This document shows positions 19,776 to 30,395 of a DNA stretch of 64,000 nucleotides, one piece after another. A program made the translations under genes and the position numbers. Numbering within the stretch: the stretch's first letter is position 1; every line of letters begins with the position of its first letter. Where the stretch lies: NCBI RefSeq assembly GCF_000949635.1, contig NZ_BAFN01000001.1:3035052-3099051 (forward strand), given 5' to 3'. The stretch comes from Candidatus Brocadia sinica JPN1 (GTDB lineage Bacteria > Planctomycetota > Brocadiia > Brocadiales > Brocadiaceae). Under the pieces are notes generated by a model, which searched no databases, had not been told where the DNA came from, and saw nothing but the letters and a program-made list of their open reading frames with translations.

Positions 19776-20177
19776 AGTAGACTATAAGCCGAGTTCTGTC
19801 GTGGACGGTCATTTATCTAGCCTCGTTGTTGCCAGCGAGGTCAAACGGCTTACCCAGAGGTTCTAGCGAAGCGGACCACTTCATCCCTCCCTATTTAGCC
19901 TTTCTCCCAGTGGGGTTTGCCATGCCTCCGATGTCACCACCGGAGCGGTGGGCTCTTACATTAAGTCGATACTTGCCCCTGTATATTTTCAACAGGGAAC
20001 GACCCCGCCATTTCACCCTTATCCCGCCAGAAGGCGGGACGGTATATTTTCTGTTGCACTTTCCTTCCCGTCACCGGGACTCCGCGTTACGGAGCACTGC
20101 GTCCTGTGGAGCTCGGACTTTCCTCCCGTTCCTTCTCTATCAGAGATGCGTTGGAACCGACGACCGTCTTGTCCACT
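19776..20177 (-). ncRNA. rnpB: RNase P RNA (class A)
   Basis: About 402 nucleotides. The minus-strand RNA contains GAGGAAAGTCCGAGCTCC near its 5' side (CR-I core) and GACAGAACTCGGCTTATAGT at the 3' side, both hallmark RNase P elements. The ends pair as P1 (AGUGGAC with GUCUACU), which sets the boundaries. The RNA is the catalytic part of RNase P, which trims 5' leaders of tRNA precursors. It ends at the shared terminator and lies downstream of the zinc-ribbon gene, rpoD and dnaG. Confidence 0.95.
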
Positions 20178-20255
20178 TTAACGTTAAGAAATTCAATATG
20201 ATACCCTGTACACACTTCGTTCATCGTGACGTCATTCCGGGTAGAGTTAAGGCAT

Positions 20256-20990
20256 CTACTTCATGTCTTCCTCTACCTCTTCATTGCCACTGTCCAAATA
20301 TAAAATCCGACCGCAACTGTGGCAGAAGGTGAGATCTTTGCCCGACATAAGCTGATTCAGTGTTTGTGCTGTTACGGACATAAAACATCCCTGGCATACC
20401 TGATTTACAACATTGACTACGGCTACTGCATCTTTGTGGCTTACCAATCGGTTATAATGTTGTAAGGTATCATTGTCCATCGTGGATGCATATTTATCGC
20501 GTTTTTTTCTCATTTCACTGATTTCTGTTTCCAATATTTTCAGGTCGGTTTCTACATGTTTCTGAAGTTCCTTTAATTGCGACCCTTCATGTTCAATTTC
20601 TTTTTCAAATAATTTGTATCTCTCTTGTATTCCCTCATACTTTGTCATCATGCCCAGGATCTCATCTTCCAGAACGGACTTGTCTGCTTCCTTTCCTCCG
20701 ATTTCAGTTTTTATTGCGCTGTATTCTTTATTCGTCTTGACCTGATTCATCTGGAGTCGTAATTTGTTTATCTCTGCTTCCATGCTTTTTAGGTCAAGTT
20801 CTTTCATATTAACGTTTTTCTGAAAGGTCTTTATCTCTTCACTCAGTTTTGACAATTCTGCCTTCTTTTGCTGGATCAGGTTCATTTTCTTTTGAACATC
20901 GTATCCCCTGTAGAGCTTGTCTCCTTCCAGCCTTTTCAACTTTGTATCTATTAATTGCAACCTTCGTAGTGCCTCTATCCGCTCGTTCAT
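20256..20990 (-). CDS. Zinc-ribbon coiled-coil protein (C4-type, CT398-like)
   Basis: A 244-residue protein. Residues 10-180 are charged heptad-rich helices forming a long coiled-coil hairpin (KKAELSKLSEEIKTF, MEAEINKLRLQMNQ). The C-terminal zinc ribbon has VCQGCFMSV and FCHSCGRILY (two CxxC knuckles). This matches the bacterial zf-RING_7/CT398 family, which is often encoded beside rpoD or rnpB. Its role is poorly known; links to sigma factors or secretion have been proposed for chlamydial members. It lies 54 bases after rpoD, likely in the same transcript. Confidence 0.85.
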   Translation of the reverse strand: MNERIEALRRLQLIDTKLKRLEGDKLYRGYDVQKKMNLIQQKKAELSKLSEEIKTFQKNVNMKELDLKSMEAEINKLRLQMNQVKTNKEYSAIKTEIGGKEADKSVLEDEILGMMTKYEGIQERYKLFEKEIEHEGSQLKELQKHVETDLKILETEISEMRKKRDKYASTMDNDTLQHYNRLVSHKDAVAVVNVVNQVCQGCFMSVTAQTLNQLMSGKDLTFCHSCGRILYLDSGNEEVEEDMK

Positions 20991-21044
20991 AGATTCCTCT
21001 TAACAGGTAATGTGCTTACGCCAAACCAGGCAAGACACAAGCGA

Positions 21045-22697
21045 TCAATCCGCGCCGATTCCATCCAGGAATCCTTCCAGTTTGCGGCTTCTGATCGGGT
21101 GCTGCAACTTTCGCACTGCCTTTGCCTCTATCTGTCTTACCCTTTCTCTCGTAACTTTAAATATCTTACCAACTTCTTCAAGTGTGTATGTGTAACCGTC
21201 ACCGATACCGTAACGAAGCTTAATAATTTCCCTTTCACGATACGTCAACGTTTCCAATACACTCTCAATTTTATCTTTCAACATCTCCTGGGTTGCCGCA
21301 GATACCGGAGATTCTGCCTTTTCGTCCTCGATAAAATCACCAAAGGAACTGTCTTCGCTTTCGCCAACTGGCCGATCCAGTGAGATTTGATGTCGGGATA
21401 TTTTGAGAACTCGCCGTGCCTCTGACACGGTGATCTTTACCTCTCTGGCAATTTCTTCTATTGTCGGTTCTCGACCCTTTTCCTGGAGGAGTTTCTTTGA
21501 AACATTCCTGATCTTACTCATGGTCTCGATCATGTGTACGGGAATACGTATCGTTCTCGCCTGATCGGCAATCGAACGGGTAATTGCCTGACGTATCCAC
21601 CACGTAGCATAAGTGCTGAACTTATATCCCCGGCGATATTCGTATTTGTCTACTGCCCGCATAAGACCCGTGTTCCCTTCCTGAATTAAGTCGAGAAAGC
21701 TTAATCCTCGATTTCTGTATTTTTTCGCAATGCTAACGACCAGCCTCAGATTCGCCCCGGAAAGTTTTCTCTTGGCAGCTTCATGTTCTCTACAAATATT
21801 TTCTACGGATTCTACACGTTGTTTTAAACTCTGAGAAGATTCTAATACTACCTCTTCCAGCTTTGTAAATTGAGATTCCAGGTCTTTATAATGACCATTC
21901 GATTTAGAACGCTGTTTGTATTCTATCATTTGTTTTTCTATAGCGTCCATTTCAAGAGCGATCTCTTGAAGTTTTTTCATCATGGGCTGTATCCGTTTCG
22001 TGCGAATATTGATTTCTTCGAGCAGGTCTATGCCCTTTCGTCTCCTATTTCTGATTGCACGAAGTAGTTTTATTCTTTCTTTCTCAGAGGTCTGTTTCCG
22101 TTTGGCGCGCAGGTAATCTTCCTTGTTTTTTTGAAGGAGTGATTTGAGAATTTTGGCGCTCCTGGGAAATTGCTCCAGAATCTCATCCTTACAATTGTCG
22201 ACCATCGCGTTTACCTTCAGGGTACGATCAAATGAAAGCTCTCCATTATTCACATCTTCTAATATTCTTAAACAGGTTGCTAACGAAAGATCGGAATGCA
22301 ACACTTTCTTTAAAAATCTCTTTCTCGTAATCTCTATCTTTTTAGCCAGCATGATCTCTTCGTCTCGTGTAAGCAGAGGAATTTCCCCCATCTGCGTGAG
22401 GTACATACGCACAGGGTCATCTATCTTTTCTGTAATTGTTGGAACTTCACCAAACTCTAAGTCGACTTCTGTATAGGTCTCTGCTTCCTCTGCCTCCACA
22501 ATATCACGACTCTCAATCTCTGTTTCGTCAATCAAATCGATTCCCAGCTCATCCAGCATCATTAAAATATCATCAATCTTTTCGGGAGAAATATCCGCAT
22601 CGTCGGGCAACATATCGTTCAGTTCTTCATAGGTTAAATAGCCCTTCTCTTTGCCTTTCTGTACAAGCTGCTTAATTTTTTGGTTTAAACTTTCCAT
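21045..22697 (-). CDS. rpoD: RNA polymerase primary sigma factor RpoD
   Basis: A 550-residue sigma-70. Region 1.1 occupies about residues 1-80 and region 1.2 starts [19 protein letters not shown] spacer helical domain follows, then region 2 ([19 protein letters not shown] and [15 protein letters not shown] for -10 recognition), region 3, and region 4 with the -35-binding helix ([19 protein letters not shown]). A near-perfect Shine-Dalgarno (AAGGAGG) precedes the ATG. Downstream of dnaG in the classic primase-sigma arrangement. The perfect TTGACA/TATAAT boxes found in this window fit its predicted specificity. Confidence 0.97.
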   Translation of the reverse strand: MESLNQKIKQLVQKGKEKGYLTYEELNDMLPDDADISPEKIDDILMMLDELGIDLIDETEIESRDIVEAEEAETYTEVDLEFGEVPTITEKIDDPVRMYLTQMGEIPLLTRDEEIMLAKKIEITRKRFLKKVLHSDLSLATCLRILEDVNNGELSFDRTLKVNAMVDNCKDEILEQFPRSAKILKSLLQKNKEDYLRAKRKQTSEKERIKLLRAIRNRRRKGIDLLEEINIRTKRIQPMMKKLQEIALEMDAIEKQMIEYKQRSKSNGHYKDLESQFTKLEEVVLESSQSLKQRVESVENICREHEAAKRKLSGANLRLVVSIAKKYRNRGLSFLDLIQEGNTGLMRAVDKYEYRRGYKFSTYATWWIRQAITRSIADQARTIRIPVHMIETMSKIRNVSKKLLQEKGREPTIEEIAREVKITVSEARRVLKISRHQISLDRPVGESEDSSFGDFIEDEKAESPVSAATQEMLKDKIESVLETLTYREREIIKLRYGIGDGYTYTLEEVGKIFKVTRERVRQIEAKAVRKLQHPIRSRKLEGFLDGIGAD

Positions 22698-22811
22698 CGA
22701 AAGATAGACCTCCTTACCAATGCTGTTTATGTAAATGGAGATGATTGATATTTGTCTTCTTTGTTTGTCAAATCCAGTCTCACGCCTGACGGCACAAAGA
22801 CAATCTCAGTA

Positions 22812-24605
22812 CTATGATTTATTTTTCAAGATATGAATGTGTTTATTTTTTTTATGGAATTCATTCAATAACACGATAATATCTTCCTCGTTGCTGCCAA
22901 CCTTGATACTCTGTAACGTTTTTTCCTTTGTTTGGCGCCTTTCTTTTTTAGTGTTCCGCTTTTTAAAAAAATGGATACATGCCTCCAACCGCTCGTTCTG
23001 ATTTGTAATATTTTGAAACTCTTTGGTTGTTATAATATCCATGAGTGTTTTGTTGAGTTGTGCGTCATCTAGTACATGCAATACACCTTCCTCTTTTACC
23101 ACACTATTTTTATGGTATAGTTCAACGATTTTTTCGGCAATCTTAAAAAGGTTGTTATTGCTAAATTCTTCTAACCCTATTTCTTCTACGACCTTTGGTA
23201 TAAGTTCATTGTACGATAACATCAAATACAAGAGTTCCCGCTGCGCCATAAAAGAGGCATCCAGTTGATGTCTGATGTCTTGTTTGTTTTGCAGAAAAGG
23301 TGCTTGTTTATTGAATTTCTTCAAATGTATCCGTAACGCAGGCTCATCAATAGACATTTCTTCGGCGATCCTTTTGATTTGCAAATTACGTTCAATAACA
23401 TCAGGCATTTTCATTGCTGTTGAAAGGACGTCATTAATGGCATTTGCCTTTCCATGAATGGTTGACATGTCCCATTTGGATGCGGCCATCTCAACCTTAA
23501 AGCTGAAAAAATCCTTGGCGTTATTAACATACGACAAAAATTTTTCAGCTCCTTCCGCCACAAGAAAGTCACATGGGTCGTAATCCTTAGGCAGATGGGC
23601 AATTTTGACATCAAATTCTTCTTCGATAAAGATGTCCAGATTCCTATCGGAAGATTTCCATCCAGCAACGTCAGAATCCAGAAGCAGTATTACCTGATTG
23701 CAGTACTGCCTTAATTGCTTTAGGTGTTGTTTTGATATAGATGTTCCCATTACTGCCACCGACCATTCGATACCGTTCTGGTACGCCATGATTACATCTG
23801 TATACCCTTCCATGAGTATTACTCGCCGTTGCTTCAAAATAGTGCTTTTAGCAATATCAATACCGTAAAGGACGTTGCTTTTGTTGAAAAGAACTGTTTC
23901 TGGTGAGTTGAGATATTTTGGAAGCGAATCATCCAGCGCCCTCCCACCAAAACCGATGACTTGTTTTCTTGCGTCAAATATGGGAAACATCAATCTATTA
24001 CGAAAGCGATCGTAATAGCTATTTCTGTCTTTTTTTGGTATGATCAAACCAGCTTTTTCTAAGAGTTTGTTTGAAATATTGCGTTCATTACATATTTTTA
24101 TCAATGTATCCCAACTGTCAGGAGCGTAACCGAGACAGAAATTTTTTATGGATTGGTCATTTATCTGCCTTTTCTGTAAATAATCTCTTGCAAATCGTCC
24201 TTGTTCGCTCTTGAGCAAAATTTTATGATAACATTTTGCTACAAAATCATTTATGCTTATCAAACGGGTCTTTTCTGCAAGAGAAAATGCCCCCTTTTGA
24301 TTATGCAAATGAGAAAGGTCTATATGTGACTTGGAAGCTACTAATTTTACAGCCTCAACAAAATCCATATCTTCTTGTTTCATGATAAAATTAAATACGG
24401 TTCCACCCTCGCCGCACCCAAAGCATTTAAAAAGTTTTTTTTCCGGATTTACCGTAAAGGAAGGGGTTTTTTCGGAATGAAAGGGACATAAACCAATAAA
24501 ATTTCTACCGTTTTGTTTTAGGTGAACATACTCGGATATGATTTGAATAATATCTGTGGCATGCTGTATCTCTACAATCTTTTCTTGTGGGATAAAATTT
24601 ACCAT
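22812..24605 (-). CDS. dnaG: DNA primase DnaG
   Basis: A 597-residue enzyme that makes RNA primers for replication. The N-terminal zinc finger (GLCPFHSEKTPSF and KCFGCGEGG; CHC2 type) is followed by the RNA polymerase basic domain. The TOPRIM domain has MEGYTDVIMAYQNG and LLLDSDVAGW. The C-terminal helical domain binding DnaB is divergent. The frame is open 12 codons further to 24641, but that Met would sit almost at the transcription start predicted from the promoter at 24650-24677. I therefore choose MVNFIPQE at 24605. No clear Shine-Dalgarno. It precedes rpoD by 114 bases. Confidence 0.95.
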   Translation of the reverse strand: MVNFIPQEKIVEIQHATDIIQIISEYVHLKQNGRNFIGLCPFHSEKTPSFTVNPEKKLFKCFGCGEGGTVFNFIMKQEDMDFVEAVKLVASKSHIDLSHLHNQKGAFSLAEKTRLISINDFVAKCYHKILLKSEQGRFARDYLQKRQINDQSIKNFCLGYAPDSWDTLIKICNERNISNKLLEKAGLIIPKKDRNSYYDRFRNRLMFPIFDARKQVIGFGGRALDDSLPKYLNSPETVLFNKSNVLYGIDIAKSTILKQRRVILMEGYTDVIMAYQNGIEWSVAVMGTSISKQHLKQLRQYCNQVILLLDSDVAGWKSSDRNLDIFIEEEFDVKIAHLPKDYDPCDFLVAEGAEKFLSYVNNAKDFFSFKVEMAASKWDMSTIHGKANAINDVLSTAMKMPDVIERNLQIKRIAEEMSIDEPALRIHLKKFNKQAPFLQNKQDIRHQLDASFMAQRELLYLMLSYNELIPKVVEEIGLEEFSNNNLFKIAEKIVELYHKNSVVKEEGVLHVLDDAQLNKTLMDIITTKEFQNITNQNERLEACIHFFKKRNTKKERRQTKEKTLQSIKVGSNEEDIIVLLNEFHKKNKHIHILKNKS

Positions 24606-24649
24606 TACTGGGAAAGGATAAATTTTTGGAATAAGATACAAACCCTCAA

Positions 24650-24677
24650 ATTATATCATTAAATTTCATAATGTCAA
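24650..24677 (-). promoter_or_regulatory. Sigma-70 promoter for dnaG-rpoD
   Basis: Read on the minus strand: TTGACA (24677-24672), a 16-base spacer, TATAAT (24655-24650). Both boxes are perfect consensus. It would give a leader of about 40 bases before the dnaG start at 24605. Confidence 0.75.
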
Positions 24678-24747
24678 TAAACCCGAAAATAATTCTTTAT
24701 TATGGAAATGCCAAAAATTCAAATATTTTGTGATAAAAAATATATAA

Positions 24748-25524
24748 CTATTTAGAAACTCTAACGTTAATACCTTTTTTTGTCAAATATTCCTTTACTT
24801 CCCTTATAGAGATTGTTCTATAATGAAAAATAGAGGCAGCCAGGGCAGCGTCTACCTTTCCTTTTGTAAAAACATCATAAAAATGTTCTAATTTGCCTGC
24901 CCCGCCTGATGCAATAATTGGAATATTCACGGCTTCTGATATGGTTCTGTTCAATTCGATATCAAATCCATCCTTTGTGCCATCGCAATCCATGCTGGTT
25001 AGTAATATTTCTCCGGCACCTTTTTCCTCGACTGCTTTTGCCCATGCAACGGCATCTAGCCCGGTAGGAGTCCTACCGCCGTTTATGTAAACCTCCCATT
25101 TTGTGGTATTCAGGGTGTCTTTTCTTTTTTTTGCGTCAATCGCGACCACAATGCATTGACTCCCGAATCGCCTTGATGCCTTTGTAACAAACTCCGGATC
25201 TTTAACCACTGCTGTGTTGATTGAAACTTTATCCGCCCCTGCATTGAGCAACCGGCGAATGTCATCGATAGTACGAATACCACCGCCAACAGTTAAGGGC
25301 ATAAATACTTGTTCTGCAGTTTTTTGTACTACGTCGAGAATGATGTTTCTGTTTTCATGGGAGGCTGTGATATCCAGAAAGGTTAACTCGTCAGCGCCCT
25401 CCCTGTCATATACAGCCGCGATTTCTACCGGATCCCCCGCATCTCTCAGATTTAAAAAATTTGTTCCTTTAACGACTCGTCCATTCTTAACATCGAGACA
25501 CGGTATAATTCTTTTGGCAAGCAT
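24748..25524 (-). CDS. hisF: Imidazole glycerol phosphate synthase subunit HisF
   Basis: A 258-residue TIM-barrel cyclase, full length. With HisH it makes imidazole glycerol phosphate and AICAR in histidine synthesis. Visible are [15 protein letters not shown] (catalytic Asp near residue 11), [10 protein letters not shown] (phosphate loop), VVAIDAKK (second catalytic Asp) and [13 protein letters not shown] (second phosphate site). It is not next to other his genes here. The minus-strand neighbours are thiG upstream and dnaG downstream. Confidence 0.97.
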   Translation of the reverse strand: MLAKRIIPCLDVKNGRVVKGTNFLNLRDAGDPVEIAAVYDREGADELTFLDITASHENRNIILDVVQKTAEQVFMPLTVGGGIRTIDDIRRLLNAGADKVSINTAVVKDPEFVTKASRRFGSQCIVVAIDAKKRKDTLNTTKWEVYINGGRTPTGLDAVAWAKAVEEKGAGEILLTSMDCDGTKDGFDIELNRTISEAVNIPIIASGGAGKLEHFYDVFTKGKVDAALAASIFHYRTISIREVKEYLTKKGINVRVSK

Positions 25525-25712
25525 AATAAAATTAAAGGCCTTGCTTTCATTTGGCGCAAGGAATTTCCTTGTTAAGGTTTTTACTTATACTTCGACTTCG
25601 CTTTGTGTGATGTCATTCCGGATGGAGTCGATGAATCTAATTTAAAAAAGAAGAAATTTTTTTCCAATATATTTATAGTAAAGACTTTGCATGAGGTGGA
25701 AAAAAAAGAAGT

Positions 25713-26507
25713 TTAAAAGTCCTTTTCCGGACTGCTGGCCTTTGCGTAGAGTCTCTTCGGTATGCGCCCGGAAAGGAATGCAAGTCGTCCTGATTCGCAT
25801 GCTAGTTTCATTGCCTTTGCCATTCGTACGGGGTCTTTTGCAAGGGCAATCCCGGTGTTCAGCAGTACGCCTTCACAACCGAGTTCCATGGCTATGGTAA
25901 CGTCTGACGCCGTGCCAACACCTGCGTCTACAATAATGGGAACCCTTGCTGATTCGAGGATGATCCGTATGTTGTTTTTATTTAAGATACCCTGACCGGA
26001 CCCTATTGGCGCTCCTGCCGGCATAACGCTGGCGGCGCCAGCGTCTTCCAATTTTTTTGTAATAATAGGATCATCAGAGGTATAGACCAGTACGGTAAAA
26101 CCCTCTTTTACCAAAACCTGTGTAGCTTTCAGCGTTTCTATTGGGTCGGGCAAGAGTGTTTCTTCGTCACCCAGCACTTCTAGCTTTACCATATCTGACA
26201 TACCCGCTTCCCGTGCAAGATGGGCTACCCTGATAGCTTCATCGGCAGAATAACAACCGGCAGTATTTGGCAAAATCTTGTATTTCTTTGTATCGATATG
26301 ATCCAACAAAGATGCTGTTTCATTGATCTTTACCCTTCGAACGGCAACGGTAACGACTTCAGCGCCGCTTGCTTCCAAGGCCTCTTCCATTACCTCCATC
26401 GAAGAGTATTTGCCCGTACCAACAAAAAGTCGGGAAACAAATTCATACCGCCCGATCTTTAATTTTGTGCCTTCTATTTTTTTCTCTGCCTTATCCGCCG
26501 CCAACAA
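25713..26507 (-). CDS. thiG: Thiazole synthase ThiG
   Basis: A 264-residue TIM-barrel enzyme that builds the thiamine thiazole phosphate from deoxyxylulose phosphate, dehydroglycine and ThiS-thiocarboxylate. Conserved stretches are [22 protein letters not shown] (with the Schiff-base Lys), [13 protein letters not shown] and [10 protein letters not shown] (phosphate loop). It starts 17 bases inside the end of thiS, so expression is coupled. An annotated ThiO or ThiH partner is not present nearby. Confidence 0.96.
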   Translation of the reverse strand: MLAADKAEKKIEGTKLKIGRYEFVSRLFVGTGKYSSMEVMEEALEASGAEVVTVAVRRVKINETASLLDHIDTKKYKILPNTAGCYSADEAIRVAHLAREAGMSDMVKLEVLGDEETLLPDPIETLKATQVLVKEGFTVLVYTSDDPIITKKLEDAGAASVMPAGAPIGSGQGILNKNNIRIILESARVPIIVDAGVGTASDVTIAMELGCEGVLLNTGIALAKDPVRMAKAMKLACESGRLAFLSGRIPKRLYAKASSPEKDF

Positions 26508-26691
26508 AAGTTACTACCTCCAAAACATCCTCATCCTTTAGTATCCGCGTGGAAAGTTCCTTTCTAGGAACGACTTTTAAATTCAATTCTACTGCGACAC
26601 GATTTTTATCGATCTTGCATAAATCAAGCAGTTTCTCTATAGTCGTTCCTTCAGGACATCCCTTTCGTTCGCCATTCAAAGTAACTTTCAT
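26491..26691 (-). CDS. thiS: Sulfur carrier protein ThiS
   Basis: A 66-residue ubiquitin-like protein that ends in VTFVGGG, the Gly-Gly tail adenylated by ThiF and converted to thiocarboxylate. The start [21 protein letters not shown] is typical, with Glu-Leu-Asn-Leu spacing. It overlaps thiG by 17 bases and the upstream flavoprotein gene by 4 bases, making a tight three-gene operon. Confidence 0.93.
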   Translation of the reverse strand: MKVTLNGERKGCPEGTTIEKLLDLCKIDKNRVAVELNLKVVPRKELSTRILKDEDVLEVVTFVGGG

Positions 26692-29075
26692 TTGCTACAA
26701 CTTGCCACAGCAACAGGTTTTTTCGACCTTACGTAGGCATCGATTGCCTTAGCTGCCTTTTTCCCGGCGCCCATGGCCAAAATTACCGTAGCGGCGCCCG
26801 TTACAATATCCCCACCTGCAAAAACCCCTTCCTTGCTTGTCTTACACGTCTCCAAATCTGCTACAATGTTGCCCCATTTATTTACCTGCAGATCAGGTGT
26901 CGTGGATTGAACTAATGGGTTTGGACCGTTGCCAATGGACATGATCACACACTCAGCATCTATCACAAACTCCGACCCTTTTACAGGAATGGGTCGTCTT
27001 CTTCCCGATTCATCAGGTTCTCCCAACTCCATTTGCACACACTCCAGACCTTTGACCCAACCCTTTTCATCGCCTAAAATTCGTATGGGATTTGTCAGGA
27101 ACCTGAATTGTAAACCCTCTTCCTCTCCATGGTGGATCTCTTCGATCCTTGCCGGCATCTCATCTCTGGAACGCCTGTAGACGACGTATACATTTTCAGC
27201 GCCCAGACGCAATGCCGTTCTGGCCGCATCCATGGCTACGTTTCCCGCGCCAATTACAGCGACATTTTTTCTCATTGCGATTGGCGTTGCATATGTTGAA
27301 TTGTAGGCCTTCATCAGATTGACCCTGGTGAGGTATTCATTGGCCGAATACACACCGTTCAGGTTTTCCCCGGCAATTCCCAAAAACATGGGTAGACCAG
27401 CGCCAGTGCCAACAAAGACTGCATCGAAATCGTTCTGTAATAATTCATCGACTGTCTGTGCTTTTCCAATAACGGTATTAAGCTCGATCTTGACTCCTAA
27501 TTTTCGGAGATACTCAACCTCTGATTCCACAATGGTTTTGGGAAGTCTGAATTCCGGAATCCCGTAAACCAGCACACCGCCAGCCTTGTGCAGCGCCTCA
27601 AAGATTGTCACATCGTGTCCCATCTTGATCAGCTCACCCGCACAGGCGAGCCCGGCAGGGCCTGCGCCCACAATCGCCACCTTATAACCCGTTTTTTCAG
27701 GGATATTAGGTATTTCCACAGTCCCGTGGTTTCGTTCATAGTCAGCAACAAAACGTTCCAGGTTTCCAATCGCCACGGGTTTAAACTTTTTCCCTACGAT
27801 ACAGACCTTCTCGCATTGGTCTTCCTGTGGACACACCCGTCCGCAGACAGCAGGCAGGGCATTTGTTTCCTTTATCTTACGTGCTGCCGCAAGGAAATCA
27901 CCTTCTGCAATGAGTTTAATAAATCCAGGAATGTCAATACTGACCGGACATCCCTCACAACAAAGAGGTTTCTTGCACTGCAGGCATCGCAAAGCCTCCT
28001 GGCGTGCCATTTCCGGCGTATATCCATACGGCACTTCTTCAAAATTCTTTATCCTGTTTTTGGGATCTTGTTCTGGCATCTTTTGTCGCGGAATAGCGCC
28101 CATTTTCTTTACGCCGGGTTTTCCGACGCCTGCTTCTGCACCCGAAAGCCCCTCGGCTAATTGATCAATAACGGCATGCCCTTCAGCGGCATGCATGGAG
28201 ACCGCGGGTTTATGCGTCGTGCCTACACGGTCTTCTGGCGGTTTCCAGCACGAACTGTCCTGACTCACGCTTGGTATTCGCGGCTCCTTGCTATTGTATG
28301 TTTTCAAACGCTGCGTTAAATTCTCATAATCTACCAGGTGTCCGTCAAACTCCGGACCATCCACACAAACAAACTTGGGTTTATTATCGATCAAGACCCT
28401 GCAACATCCACACATGCCCGTTCCATCCACCATGATTGGATTGAGACTTACGATCGTTTTGATATTATAAGGTTTGGTAAGTTTGCTGACGGCAGCCATG
28501 AGCGGAACCGGCCCTACGGCAAATACAATGTCGATCTTCTTTCCCTGGTTTATCAAGTCCTGAAGCGCCTGCGTTGGAAACCCCTTGATACCTTTAGAAC
28601 CGTCGTCAGTGGCAATCACGAACTCTTTGCTGCACGCCTGCATCTCTTTTTCACAAATCAAGAGATCTTTGTTCCTTGCGCTGATAATTGATATAACATG
28701 ATTACCGGCATCGTAAAGCGCCTGGGCAATTGGCATCACCAGGGCAATACCCAGACCTCCGCCGATACACACGGCCGTCCCATAATTTTCGATATGCGTT
28801 GGATGTCCTAATGGTCCTACGATATCTAAAAGATAATCGCCGGCATTTAAACCGGATAGCTGCCGGGTCGTATCTCCTGCGACCTGGAAGATAATACTAA
28901 TCGTCCCGCGTGCCGTATCAGAGCCGGCTATCGTTAAAGGTATTCTTTCACCAGGTTCGTCTATACGAAGCATAACGAATTGTCCAGCCTTTCTTTTGCT
29001 GGCAATCTTGGGAGCGTCTATCTTCATTAAAAAAGTAGATTCTGCAATCTTTGCCTTTTCAACAATCTTAAACAT
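26688..29075 (-). CDS. Fused SudB-SudA / NfnAB-like NAD(P)-dependent flavoprotein
   Basis: 795 residues. Part one (about 1-280) is a ferredoxin-NADP reductase/dihydroorotate dehydrogenase electron-transfer subunit, with RIPLTIAGS (FAD), [11 protein letters not shown] (NAD) and [10 protein letters not shown]...FVCVDGPEF (four Cys for 2Fe-2S). Part two (about 330-795) is glutamate synthase small-subunit-like: two Cys clusters ([16 protein letters not shown] and [15 protein letters not shown], 4Fe-4S), FAD site [15 protein letters not shown] and NADPH site [18 protein letters not shown]. In other bacteria these are two adjacent genes acting in electron bifurcation or sulfide/polysulfide reduction. 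Coupling to thiS suggests a link to sulfur transfer; that is inference. Confidence 0.85.
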   Translation of the reverse strand: MFKIVEKAKIAESTFLMKIDAPKIASKRKAGQFVMLRIDEPGERIPLTIAGSDTARGTISIIFQVAGDTTRQLSGLNAGDYLLDIVGPLGHPTHIENYGTAVCIGGGLGIALVMPIAQALYDAGNHVISIISARNKDLLICEKEMQACSKEFVIATDDGSKGIKGFPTQALQDLINQGKKIDIVFAVGPVPLMAAVSKLTKPYNIKTIVSLNPIMVDGTGMCGCCRVLIDNKPKFVCVDGPEFDGHLVDYENLTQRLKTYNSKEPRIPSVSQDSSCWKPPEDRVGTTHKPAVSMHAAEGHAVIDQLAEGLSGAEAGVGKPGVKKMGAIPRQKMPEQDPKNRIKNFEEVPYGYTPEMARQEALRCLQCKKPLCCEGCPVSIDIPGFIKLIAEGDFLAAARKIKETNALPAVCGRVCPQEDQCEKVCIVGKKFKPVAIGNLERFVADYERNHGTVEIPNIPEKTGYKVAIVGAGPAGLACAGELIKMGHDVTIFEALHKAGGVLVYGIPEFRLPKTIVESEVEYLRKLGVKIELNTVIGKAQTVDELLQNDFDAVFVGTGAGLPMFLGIAGENLNGVYSANEYLTRVNLMKAYNSTYATPIAMRKNVAVIGAGNVAMDAARTALRLGAENVYVVYRRSRDEMPARIEEIHHGEEEGLQFRFLTNPIRILGDEKGWVKGLECVQMELGEPDESGRRRPIPVKGSEFVIDAECVIMSIGNGPNPLVQSTTPDLQVNKWGNIVADLETCKTSKEGVFAGGDIVTGAATVILAMGAGKKAAKAIDAYVRSKKPVAVASCSK

Positions 29076-29175
29076 ATCCCCATATCCCCCTACCCATGTA
29101 TAATAAAATTCAGGAAAAATCTAATAAAATTTTATGGTAACGTATCTGGAGATAAAATGCAAGGGAAAAGAAGGT

Positions 29176-29204
29176 TTGACAACGTTCGTTGTTCTGCATA
29201 TAAT
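29176..29204 (+). promoter_or_regulatory. Consensus sigma-70 promoter for nrnA
   Basis: TTGACA (29176-29181), exactly 17 bases, TATAAT (29199-29204): a perfect consensus promoter. It gives a leader of about 155 bases that contains a 43-codon frame. Confidence 0.8.
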
Positions 29205-29233
29205 TGGTTTCTCCCTCTGGATTTGAATTTGGT

Positions 29234-29365
29234 ATGTGGGATTGTCTTGAAGAGACATTTCTCGACAAGCCTCGACGAATTTCCTCTTCTTTTCGCTCTT
29301 TACAAATAGAGCCGAGAGTTATAGATAAAAAACCTGTTCAATTGACCAGGCAGGAGTGTATTTAG
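29234..29365 (+). CDS. Possible 43-codon leader ORF upstream of nrnA
   Basis: An ATG at 29234 opens a frame (MWDCLEETFLDKPRR...) that closes with TAG at 29363-29365, directly followed by the nrnA ATG. It lies inside the transcript predicted from the perfect promoter. No good ribosome-binding site is seen, so it may be chance. If translated, it could couple to nrnA. Confidence 0.25.
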   Translation: MWDCLEETFLDKPRRISSSFRSLQIEPRVIDKKPVQLTRQECI

Positions 29366-30373
29366 ATGAAAGACGCCAGTATAAAGACGTATGTAGACAA
29401 TATCCGTGACGTTATAAAACGTTACCACCATTTTCTCATTACCACCCATATCCGGGCGGACGGGGACGGTATTGGGTCTGAAATCGCCCTCTTCTATGCA
29501 CTTGCGGGTATGGGGAAATCGGTCTTTATTGTCAACGACTCCCCGGTTCCGCAGATTTATAAATTCATTATTCCCGGCACAGGGATGTATGTCTACCCTG
29601 AATTCCCGAAAGATCCGGCCGGGGTTGTTTTTGCCCTTGATAGTCCCACCTTAGAGCGCCTTGGTAAAACACAAGAAATTATTCCCCAAGATGCGGTAAT
29701 CATAAACATTGACCACCATATTTCTAACGAGTATTTTGGTGCTATCAATTGGGTGACAGAGAGCATGTGTGCTACCGGGGAAATTATCCTGACCCTCCTT
29801 AAGGAAATGAATATTGATATTACCCCGGATATCGCCACTGCTTTGTATGTATCGATCGTAACGGATACAGGGCGGTTTACTCATAGCAATACTACATCTC
29901 AGGCACTCAGGGCGGCCGCGTTTCTCCTCGAACGTGGGGCAAGGCATACGGAGATTTCCAAAAACGTTTACAATGCGAATCCATTTAATTCGGTACAACT
30001 GCATGCCCAGGTGCTTAACACGGTCAGCCTCCATGCCGGGAATCAAATTGCCACAATCTGGCTGACCAAAGAAATGTTGGAGAAAGCGAACGTTAATGCT
30101 ATCGATACGCAGGAATTTGCTGACATTCCCGTGTCTATCGATGGGGTGACTGTTGGGGTATTGCTCCGTGAGATGACGAAGCCTAATTGGGTGAAAGTAA
30201 GTCTCAGGAGTAGAAATGGTTTTAACGTAAACGACGTTGCTAAAAAGTTTGGAGGTGGTGGTCATAAATATGCCGCCGGTTGTGAGATACAAGGCAGCAT
30301 TGCTGAGGTTCAGCAACTCATTCTTGAAGAATTAGAGAAGGTTTTGTTGCAAAAAAGCGGTGTAATTTCGTGA
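29366..30373 (+). CDS. nrnA: NrnA-type DHH/DHHA1 phosphoesterase
   Basis: A 335-residue bifunctional oligoribonuclease and 3'-phosphoadenosine 5'-phosphate phosphatase. DHH domain: HIRADGDGIGSEIAL (Mn-binding Asp), FALDSPTLER and NIDHHISNEYFG (the DHH motif). DHHA1 domain: FGGGGHKYAAGCEI near the C-terminus. AGGAG lies 11 bases before the ATG. It degrades nano-RNAs left by RNA turnover. The uracil-DNA glycosylase gene follows after 22 bases, suggesting co-transcription. Confidence 0.93.
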   Translation: MKDASIKTYVDNIRDVIKRYHHFLITTHIRADGDGIGSEIALFYALAGMGKSVFIVNDSPVPQIYKFIIPGTGMYVYPEFPKDPAGVVFALDSPTLERLGKTQEIIPQDAVIINIDHHISNEYFGAINWVTESMCATGEIILTLLKEMNIDITPDIATALYVSIVTDTGRFTHSNTTSQALRAAAFLLERGARHTEISKNVYNANPFNSVQLHAQVLNTVSLHAGNQIATIWLTKEMLEKANVNAIDTQEFADIPVSIDGVTVGVLLREMTKPNWVKVSLRSRNGFNVNDVAKKFGGGGHKYAAGCEIQGSIAEVQQLILEELEKVLLQKSGVIS

Positions 30374-30395
30374 AAATCCGCGGTGAACTATTGCC

